Of a DNA stretch of 10,785 nt, positions 1 through 5,219 are shown piece after piece. Below the pieces are notes generated by a model, which saw only the letters and a list, made by a program, of their open reading frames with translations, made no database searches and had not been told where the DNA came from. The stretch's first letter is position 1; every line of letters begins with the position of its first letter. The stretch is from CAYVSY01 sp964454255 (lineage in GTDB: Bacteria > Bacillota_I > Bacilli_A > RF39 > UBA660), in contig CAYVSY010000037.1 in assembly GCA_964454255.1 (NCBI GenBank), forward strand, positions 1-10,785. The letters run 5' to 3'. The translations under genes were made by a program, and so were the position numbers.

Positions 1-820
1 ATTGAGCAAAGCAAGGTCTACCACAATATCTTAAAACATAACAAACTGCTTTTTTTGAATCGGGAAACTCACTTTTTTTAGCACGAACATAAAAGCCATT
101 GGAAGATTTAGAATATACTTTATTTTTAATAGGTCTAAAAGAAGATTTACCAATGTTTTTCTCAAGTAAATCAAGTAATATTTTTTGAAATCTTTTACGA
201 AGCATATCAAAAGGTATAAAGTCTATTTTCTTTTCAAAATTATTACCTAAAGCAAATTCACTTAATAAACAGTGAATATGGACATTCCATTTATCATCTC
301 TACCAAAAGTATGAAGAGTAAGAACAAAACCAGATTTAAGGTTTAAATATCTATATTTTTCTTTATACCAAGATAAAAGAGTTTTACTAACAGCTTCAAA
401 CATAAAATTAAGTCTTTTTCTATCTTCTAAAAATAATGACCATAGAATATCAGAAATAGTAAAAACTAAATGACGATGAGTACCGGCAATAAGTTTAGAT
501 TCAATAGATAAAGCTCTTTCTTTAGCGTATTTAATACCACAAGAATTACAAAATCTACTTTTACAAGTATGTGGAACTAATTTTTCATTGCCACAAGTAG
601 GACATTTATATAAAGAGAAACCTAAAGCAGAAGATTTGCATTTAATCATTCTATCAACATCTCTAATAACCACATCTCTTATAATTAGATTTTTAGATTT
701 GGAAAAGTCAAGAAAACTATCCCAATAGTCAGAAAAAATTTCTTTTAAAGACCAGTAAAACTTTTTGGGATAAGTATTAAACAATTCTTTTTCACTATTA
801 AAAACATTTACTATACTCAT
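1..820 (-). CDS. IS91-like HUH (Y2) transposase, N-terminal 273 codons, cut by window edge
   Basis: The frame is open from ATG at 820 down to base 2 and continues out of the window. A zinc-ribbon-like N-terminal part is visible: CPTC (Cys73, Cys76), then His84/Cys86, then the pair RFCNSC (Cys91, Cys94). After it come THRHLVFT (114-121) and the HUH metal-binding motif HIH (181-183) in the context WNVHIHCLLSE. Near the end is YVLRY, giving Tyr261 and Tyr265 four residues apart, the spacing known for the two catalytic tyrosines of IS91-family rolling-circle transposases. These enzymes nick and join single DNA strands. No clear Shine-Dalgarno site precedes the ATG. A TATAAT lies at 827-832 (minus strand), so a leaderless or very short-leader transcript is possible. 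Family assignment is by motif; the element's far end is not visible, so intactness is unknown. Confidence 0.85.
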   Translation of the reverse strand, partial: MSIVNVFNSEKELFNTYPKKFYWSLKEIFSDYWDSFLDFSKSKNLIIRDVVIRDVDRMIKCKSSALGFSLYKCPTCGNEKLVPHTCKSRFCNSCGIKYAKERALSIESKLIAGTHRHLVFTISDILWSLFLEDRKRLNFMFEAVSKTLLSWYKEKYRYLNLKSGFVLTLHTFGRDDKWNVHIHCLLSEFALGNNFEKKIDFIPFDMLRKRFQKILLDLLEKNIGKSSFRPIKNKVYSKSSNGFYVRAKKSEFPDSKKAVCYVLRYCGRPCFAQ

Positions 821-844
821 AATTATATTATAAACTAAAAACAA

Positions 845-863
845 CCAACCATAAAGTGGTTGG
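845..863 (-). terminator. Hairpin upstream of transposase, possible insulator terminator or element end
   Basis: Perfect 7-bp stem CCAACCA/TGGTTGG with loop TAAAG (plus-strand reading). On the minus strand it is followed by TTGTTTTTAG, so it looks like a rho-independent terminator lying 24 nt before the transposase ATG. This would stop read-through from the minus-strand operon into the transposase. It could equally be a structural terminus of the IS91-like element. Confidence 0.5.
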
Positions 864-864
864 C

Positions 865-891
865 GAATGAAATTTATTTCATTCTTTTTTT
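865..891 (+). terminator. Second hairpin with T-run (plus direction)
   Basis: Perfect 8-bp stem GAATGAAA/TTTCATTC with loop TTTA (865-884), followed by seven Ts at 885-891. It has terminator form for plus-strand transcription, which here would be transcription antisense to the transposase leaving the element. It directly abuts the 845-863 hairpin, making a tandem structure between mobile element and chromosome. Confidence 0.5.
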
Positions 892-896
892 AATAT

Positions 897-931
897 AAAA
901 AAACAGAATTAAGATTTTTTAATATTTCTGT
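897..931 (-). terminator. Rho-independent terminator of the GT4/UPF0104 operon
   Basis: On the minus strand the arms ACAGAA and TTCTGT (925-931 and 903-908) enclose an inner pair ATTAA/TTAAT, followed by a run of Ts (897-902). The stop codon of the UPF0104 gene (909-911) lies inside the hairpin, so the terminator is partly built from the last codons. Confidence 0.65.
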
Positions 932-1925
932 CTTTTTTAATGTTAAATACTAATCCGCCTAATAACATTGGAGCATAATAGTTTATAAATCTCCATATTA
1001 TTAATGCTGGTGATAAATATGTCATTGGTATATATGAATCGAAAAAGCCTACAAAGGCAAATTCCATTCCACCTGTTCCCCCAGGTATTGGTATATATGA
1101 TCCAACAAAGAATACATATGTAGAAATTAGTATACATATTAATATATTCATGTTTTCAGCATAATTTAATGCTTTAAATATAAATATTGGCATTAAGAAC
1201 CATATTATTAATGAAAATATTTCTATAGCAATTAATTTTATAAATAATTTTTTATTATTTCGTAGCCTTAAAAAACCTTCATAATATTCGTTGCAGGCAT
1301 TTTCCCACTTTCCTATTAATTCATCTTTACTTTTTATTATTTTTAGTTTATATAAAAGTTTAATAATTAAAGTAATTATTTTTTTATTAGTGTTTTTGTT
1401 TATCGATAATATATATGCTATTGCTAATAATAAAATGTTAAGTGCTAATCCAAGAATAGTTAATGTTGTTAAAAAACCATCGCTTTTTGCAAAATTAAAT
1501 ATTGAGTTAATTATTATTGATATAACTGCCATAATGACTATTGATGTTTGAAATATTATAAAATGTTCCACAATGATAGTCGTTCCACTTGTAACTTTTA
1601 TACCATCTTTTTTTAATTCATATACTTGTAGGGGTTGTCCACCAGTTGCAAAGGGAGTAATACCATTAAAAAACTTTGTTTCTATTTGTAATCTTATTGA
1701 TTCATTTAATGTATAATCTTCTTTATATTGATTAACAATTTTTTTAAAAATAAATGCCTCTAAAATAAAATTTATAACATAAGTCATGATAGCTAAAAAT
1801 ATAAAAAATAAATTAGATGTTTTTAATAAGTTAATTGATTCGGTAAAATTATCTTTTAATATATACCACATTAAGAATAATGTTAATATAAATATTATTA
1901 TACTGTTGCGTTTAAGATTTTTCAT
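909..1925 (-). CDS. UPF0104 / lysylphosphatidylglycerol synthase TM-like (flippase-like) membrane protein
   Basis: This 338-residue polytopic membrane protein has hydrophobic segments at about 8-24, 39-60, 118-140, 152-174, 228-250, 259-277 and 303-328. Two signatures mark the family: TPFATGGQP (90-98) and IPIPGGTGGMEFAFVGFF (278-295). Both are typical of the UPF0104/YbhN-like region related to the flippase half of MprF. There is no soluble lysyl-transferase domain, so it should not be called MprF. I start it at ATG 1925 because AGGTGA (1931-1936) sits 5 nt upstream; the in-frame GTG at 1934 lies inside that site. It overlaps the glycosyltransferase by 14 nt, indicating translational coupling. 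Inference: it handles or translocates a lipid-linked product made by the coupled GT4 enzyme. The substrate cannot be read from sequence. Confidence 0.85.
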   Translation of the reverse strand: MKNLKRNSIIIFILTLFLMWYILKDNFTESINLLKTSNLFFIFLAIMTYVINFILEAFIFKKIVNQYKEDYTLNESIRLQIETKFFNGITPFATGGQPLQVYELKKDGIKVTSGTTIIVEHFIIFQTSIVIMAVISIIINSIFNFAKSDGFLTTLTILGLALNILLLAIAYILSINKNTNKKIITLIIKLLYKLKIIKSKDELIGKWENACNEYYEGFLRLRNNKKLFIKLIAIEIFSLIIWFLMPIFIFKALNYAENMNILICILISTYVFFVGSYIPIPGGTGGMEFAFVGFFDSYIPMTYLSPALIIWRFINYYAPMLLGGLVFNIKKDRNIKKS

Positions 1926-3102
1926 GTTTATCACCTTTTTTTATTAAATATAAATATCTTTCAAATATTTTTTTAGTCATTTTTTTGTATGTTTTATAAA
2001 TGTCCTTATAAGCTTTCTCAACTACATTATCATACAATTGGTTATTTTTCAATATTTCTATTATTTTATTTGCAAATTTTAATGAATTATTTGGGGCAGT
2101 AAATCCGTTTATATCATTTGTTACTGTGCTAGCCGTAATTGCACCTTCTAAGAAAATTGTTGGAGTCTTTTGACTGGCTGCTTCAATTTGAACTATTGAA
2201 GATGCATCATATAATGATGGAAAGACAAATAATTTGCTGCGTGAATAAATGCTTCTTAATAATTCTCTATCTTTTACTTCACCGCATAAAATTACATTGT
2301 TACTTAAATTGTATTCATTTATTTTTTCTTTCAATATGTTTGTATCTGGTCCGTTTCCAACAAATAACATTTTAAAATTAATTTTTTTTCTCTTTAAATG
2401 ATTTAATACTTCTACAATAAATAAAACATTTTTCAAAATATTAATTCTTCCAACAAATAGTAAGACGGTATCAAATTCGTTTAAATGAAATTTTTTATTT
2501 ACTAAATTATTGGCTACTATTTTATTTTTTACTGTTTCGAATTCAGTCGCATTATTCATTATTAAAGGGATCTTATTGTAGCCATATTCTTGAAATAATT
2601 CAGCAATTTTTTTGTTAACGGCCCAACATTCGTCGCATTGATTGTATACAGTTATAATTATATTAGTTAATATGTTGGCAATTTTTTCTGATTTTGTCCA
2701 TCTTAAGAAATCTTTTTTAAATTGACTATGCATAGTAGCAACTACAGGAATATTGCAATATTTAGCAATGGCGACACCTAATTTACCAATATTAAATGGA
2801 GAATGAATGTGAATTATATCAAATTTTTCCTTTATTAATCTTTGTTTGCATTTAATATCTATTTTTGGTATGGCAAATTGATAATTAATAATTGGGACTC
2901 TAATGCTTTTAATTCTTATTATTTTATATGGTTTTATATTTTTTTTATCATTTGTATATCCATAAGATGGCGCAATAACAGTAACATCGGCTATTTTTGA
3001 TAGTTCTCTTGCATAATTATCCACAACAACAACAACACCATCCACGGTTGGATAATAATTATCTATGAATATACCTATTTTAATTTTTTTTTTGGGTAGC
3101 AT
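1912..3102 (-). CDS. GT4-family glycosyltransferase, probably glycolipid-forming
   Basis: A 396-residue protein with GT-B layout. The N-terminal Rossmann half has IGIFIDNYYPTVDGVVVVV (9-27), where the DGV turn is typical of acceptor-side GT4 domains, and DIIHIHSPF (95-103). The C-terminal half has LLFVGRINILKN (214-225) with the phosphate-binding Arg219 and Lys224, then FVGNGPD (247-253). The usual GT4 E-x7-E donor motif reads D299-x7-E307 here, so the first acid is Asp. No signal peptide or membrane helix is evident, so it is a cytoplasmic or membrane-surface enzyme using a nucleotide sugar. The start is supported by GAGGTG 5 nt before ATG. It is first in an operon with the UPF0104 gene. Diacylglycerol glucosyltransferase-like activity is a plausible inference from family resemblance and the lipid-handling neighbour; the acceptor remains unproven. 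Confidence 0.85.
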   Translation of the reverse strand: MLPKKKIKIGIFIDNYYPTVDGVVVVVDNYARELSKIADVTVIAPSYGYTNDKKNIKPYKIIRIKSIRVPIINYQFAIPKIDIKCKQRLIKEKFDIIHIHSPFNIGKLGVAIAKYCNIPVVATMHSQFKKDFLRWTKSEKIANILTNIIITVYNQCDECWAVNKKIAELFQEYGYNKIPLIMNNATEFETVKNKIVANNLVNKKFHLNEFDTVLLFVGRINILKNVLFIVEVLNHLKRKKINFKMLFVGNGPDTNILKEKINEYNLSNNVILCGEVKDRELLRSIYSRSKLFVFPSLYDASSIVQIEAASQKTPTIFLEGAITASTVTNDINGFTAPNNSLKFANKIIEILKNNQLYDNVVEKAYKDIYKTYKKMTKKIFERYLYLIKKGDKHEKS

Positions 3103-3128
3103 TCTTTCACCTCAATAATCATATAATA

Positions 3129-3137
3129 ATTATAACA
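3129..3137 (-). promoter_or_regulatory. Extended -10 promoter for the GT4/UPF0104 operon
   Basis: The minus strand reads TGT then TATAAT (-10 at 3134-3129), an extended -10 box. It should start transcription near 3122 and give a leader of about 20 nt carrying GAGGTG (3108-3113). No good -35 hexamer is seen, which extended -10 promoters tolerate. Confidence 0.5.
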
Positions 3138-3142
3138 TTAAT

Positions 3143-3171
3143 TAGACATTTTGAATTATAAATGATATAAT
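3143..3171 (+). promoter_or_regulatory. Near-consensus sigma-A promoter for the 158-residue orphan gene
   Basis: TAGACA (3143-3148, 5 of 6 to TTGACA), a 17-bp spacer, then TATAAT (3166-3171, perfect) preceded by TGA, an extended -10. Transcription should begin near 3178, about 20 nt before the ATG. It is the best promoter I see in the window and lies back to back with the divergent promoter of the glycosyltransferase. Confidence 0.75.
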
Positions 3172-3197
3172 ATTTTTTATGTAATTTGGAGGATAAT

Positions 3198-3674
3198 ATG
3201 TTAAAATTATTACAAGATAAATATAAATTTAATAATAATATTATTTCTAATAGTATTTTTAGAAAAAAATTAAATAAATTAATTAAAAATATGGATATTT
3301 CATTGATTAACAATATTCTTAATTCAAGTTTAAATTGTTATAAGGAACTTGAATATAATATTTTGGTTGATAATGGAGAATTAAACAATTTATTTAATTC
3401 AAACGAATATGATAATCAATATTATACGAGAGTATTGATTTCTCAACTTGACAATAATTTAAATGAAATTAATGTTTCTATTATTTCTATTGGAAAATTT
3501 GTTATTTTAAAAAAAGAACGTATTGATTATATATCTGATGATAAGGTATGTATATATTTATTTTATCTTAATGAAAACAATGAAGTTAAAATGTATAAAG
3601 AAAAATGTAATAAAGTTAATAAACCTTTATTGGTAAAATTAAAATCATTAAAAAAAGAAATAGCTTGGATATAG
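3198..3674 (+). CDS. Unrecognised 158-residue cytoplasmic protein
   Basis: I do not recognise this protein. The start at ATG 3198 is set by GGAGG (3188-3192) 5 nt upstream; an in-frame TTG at 3186 overlaps that site and is unlikely. The product is rich in Asn, Lys, Ile and Leu, with no signal peptide or membrane segment. The first 55 residues look helical (LLQDKYKFNNNI, FRKKLNKLIKNMD). The middle and end look like an alpha/beta or beta-rich domain (INVSIISIGKFVILKKERIDYI, then VCIYLFYLNENNEVKMYKEKC), finishing in a lysine-rich tail with AWI. Cysteines are at 47, 118 and 137, with no metal-binding spacing. It is the only plus-strand gene between minus-strand envelope genes, has its own strong promoter, and ends 9 nt from the convergent deacetylase stop. 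The real promoter, ribosome site and terminator make it a genuine gene; its function is unknown. Confidence 0.85.
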   Translation: MLKLLQDKYKFNNNIISNSIFRKKLNKLIKNMDISLINNILNSSLNCYKELEYNILVDNGELNNLFNSNEYDNQYYTRVLISQLDNNLNEINVSIISIGKFVILKKERIDYISDDKVCIYLFYLNENNEVKMYKEKCNKVNKPLLVKLKSLKKEIAWI

Positions 3675-3685
3675 TTATTTCTTTT
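3653..3685. terminator. Bidirectional terminator between the orphan gene and the deacetylase gene
   Basis: Arms AAAAGAAATA (3653-3662) and TATTTCTTTT (3676-3685) form a 10-bp stem around a 13-nt loop. Ts follow the stem on both strands. The TAG of the plus-strand gene (3672-3674) lies in the loop and the minus-strand deacetylase stop (3684-3686) overlaps the stem. With only two G-C pairs it may be weak, but its position between convergent genes fits a shared terminator. Confidence 0.6.
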
Positions 3686-5141
3686 AATTTGAAATTTTAG
3701 AATGAACTGTTGGGCTTTCAATAGTGAGTGGGGCAAAGTTATACCCATTTGCTAATCCATATTCAATTATTGAGCTGACGGCTTTGACACTATTTTGTTT
3801 TATATCGTGTTGAAGAATTACATAAGTTTGATTGTTTCCCAAACTTTTAATTACATTGTTGGCAATTTGATTACTGCTTAGTGCTTGTCCGCTAGCATCA
3901 CCACTGCTTATATTCCAGTCGAAATATCTATATCCGCGAGTTTCAGTTTCTATTGCTAAAGCACTCATTATTCCCCTCATATATTTTTGGCTAACAGTGT
4001 TTGAACTTCCCCCAGGGAATCTAAAAATGGTTGGATCGACACCAGTTAATGATTTAATTTTATCTCTTATCTTATTAAAATCGTTAAAATAACCATCTAT
4101 ATTTGAATATATTGTTTTATAATCATGAGTCCAACTATGAATTCCTATGGTATGTCCTTCATTATAAGCTTGAGTAATATATTTATCATATTTGTTGCTT
4201 TTATTTACGACAAAAAAGGTGGCCTTGACATTATAATATTTTAATGTATTTAATAATTCTTCAGTGTAGGCACATGGACCATCATCAAATGTTAAATATA
4301 TTGTTTTACCATTTGGTGTAACGGTATGTATGGTGTTTTTTTGATACACTTTTACTGTTCTGGTAGTTTGAAATGTATTATTTGAACTATCAGCAACAGT
4401 ATATTTAATGGTATATGTTCCTACTTGATTAGTATTTAAATTTTTATCTATGGTAACTTTATTAGTAATATCACCATCACAATTATCTGTAGCAGAATAT
4501 CCTGGTTCTTTATAACTATTGTTTAACATGACATATATAATTGAACTTCCTTTTAAACTTATAGTTGGCTTTTCTTCGTCAATATTTTCTATATTAATTG
4601 TTGTTTTATTTTTATTGTTACTTGAATCACTTATTTCTAAACTAATTTCGTTATTATTAATAATTTTAATGACTTTATTAGTAATATCACCATCATAATT
4701 ATCAATGGCTGTGTAAACTAATTTTTTATCAGGATTACTTGTGTTGGGACAAACAGTTATTAGATTATTTCCATCACCTTCTATATTTATAATCGGCGCT
4801 TCACTATCTATAATTTTAATTTTTTTAGTTTTTGTTTTTATTTTTCCATTATATTCTATTTTATATGTTATTTCTTGTATGCCTAATTTACTTGTATCAA
4901 TATTATTATCTGATTGAATATTACCGATTAATTCTTTATTAAAAATGTTTCCGTAATATGCTTCAGCACCTTTATCTATATATTCTGAATTAATACTAAT
5001 TATTTCGTTTTCTAAATCATTAATGTTAATATATAAATTTTTATGAAGAATCATATATAATGCTATTAATAATAAAAAAAATATTATTATTCCAAAAATT
5101 ATATACTTTGTATTTTTTAGTTTATTTAATTTATTAAACAT
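3684..5141 (-). CDS. Membrane-anchored polysaccharide deacetylase (NodB/CE4) with Ig-like repeats
   Basis: A 485-residue protein. It has a short basic N-terminus, one membrane anchor (about 12-33), then an extracellular part. Three Ig-like modules of DUF5011 type cover about 34-112, 114-187 and 189-267; the second and third share DGDITNKV. The catalytic NodB domain (about 278-477) has all canonical motifs: TFDDGP (284-289, with Asp286 and Asp287), HSWTH (335-339, the two zinc-ligand histidines), RFPGG (374-378), DWNISSGD (408-415) and LQH (443-445). CE4 enzymes remove N-acetyl (or O-acetyl) groups from peptidoglycan or related glycans; which substrate applies here is unknown. I prefer ATG 5141 with GGTGG 5 nt upstream over an in-frame TTG at 5153. 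It is preceded by the ponA terminator and its own promoter, so it appears separately transcribed. Confidence 0.92.
   Translation of the reverse strand: MFNKLNKLKNTKYIIFGIIIFFLLLIALYMILHKNLYININDLENEIISINSEYIDKGAEAYYGNIFNKELIGNIQSDNNIDTSKLGIQEITYKIEYNGKIKTKTKKIKIIDSEAPIINIEGDGNNLITVCPNTSNPDKKLVYTAIDNYDGDITNKVIKIINNNEISLEISDSSNNKNKTTINIENIDEEKPTISLKGSSIIYVMLNNSYKEPGYSATDNCDGDITNKVTIDKNLNTNQVGTYTIKYTVADSSNNTFQTTRTVKVYQKNTIHTVTPNGKTIYLTFDDGPCAYTEELLNTLKYYNVKATFFVVNKSNKYDKYITQAYNEGHTIGIHSWTHDYKTIYSNIDGYFNDFNKIRDKIKSLTGVDPTIFRFPGGSSNTVSQKYMRGIMSALAIETETRGYRYFDWNISSGDASGQALSSNQIANNVIKSLGNNQTYVILQHDIKQNSVKAVSSIIEYGLANGYNFAPLTIESPTVHSKISN
4456..4703 (-). repeat. Direct repeat inside the deacetylase Ig-like region (two 32-bp copies, 216 bp apart)
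   Basis: 4456-4487 and 4672-4703 match at 31 of 32 positions, with 24 bp identical in a row. The offset of 216 bp is exactly 72 codons. The copies encode the DNxDGDITNKV turns of the second and third Ig-like modules (residues 147-157 and 219-229). Identity at the DNA level suggests recent module duplication or gene conversion, or strong constraint on this short motif. Confidence 0.8.
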
Positions 5142-5164
5142 TGTAACCACCAAACTTCTATTTT

Positions 5165-5173
5165 ATTATATCA
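5165..5173 (-). promoter_or_regulatory. Extended -10 promoter for the deacetylase gene
   Basis: The minus strand reads TGA then TATAAT (-10 at 5170-5165), the same TGATATAAT as the orphan gene's promoter. The -35 position (5188-5193, TTTTTA) is poor. The start would be near 5158, giving a short leader that carries GGTGG. Confidence 0.5.
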
Positions 5174-5189
5174 CTTTTAAATAAAATTA

Positions 5190-5219
5190 AAAAGAATAAT
5201 ATTGATTAATTATTCTTTT
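5190..5219 (-). terminator. Terminator of the recU-ponA operon
   Basis: A perfect 11-bp stem (AAAAGAATAAT at 5190-5200, ATTATTCTTTT at 5209-5219) with an 8-nt loop. On the minus strand it is followed by TTTTTAATTTTATTT in part. The PBP stop codon (5206-5208) is in the loop and the last codons (Glu-Lys-Asn-Asn) form one arm. Confidence 0.65.

Noticed and set aside
943..1137. Minus-strand ORF of 64 codons inside the UPF0104 gene
   Set aside because: It is an alternative frame of a clearly conserved membrane-protein gene and has no ribosome site or recognisable product.
1291..1551. Plus-strand ORF of 86 codons opposite the UPF0104 gene
   Set aside because: The hydrophobic antisense reading is a by-product of AT-rich membrane-protein codons; no Shine-Dalgarno site.
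909..1934. Calling the membrane protein MprF
   Set aside because: The C-terminal aminoacyl-transferase domain is absent and the length fits stand-alone UPF0104 proteins.
2139..2375. Plus-strand ORF of 78 codons opposite the GT4 gene
   Set aside because: Antisense to a conserved catalytic region, with no ribosome site.
3186..3197. Upstream TTG start of the orphan gene, and similarly TTG 5153 and GTG 1934 for two other genes
   Set aside because: Each overlaps or precedes the Shine-Dalgarno site that serves the downstream ATG at proper spacing.
3119..3313. Minus-strand ORF of 64 codons over the start of the orphan gene and its promoter
   Set aside because: It covers the promoter region and lacks a ribosome site; composition is that of antisense to Asn/Lys codons.
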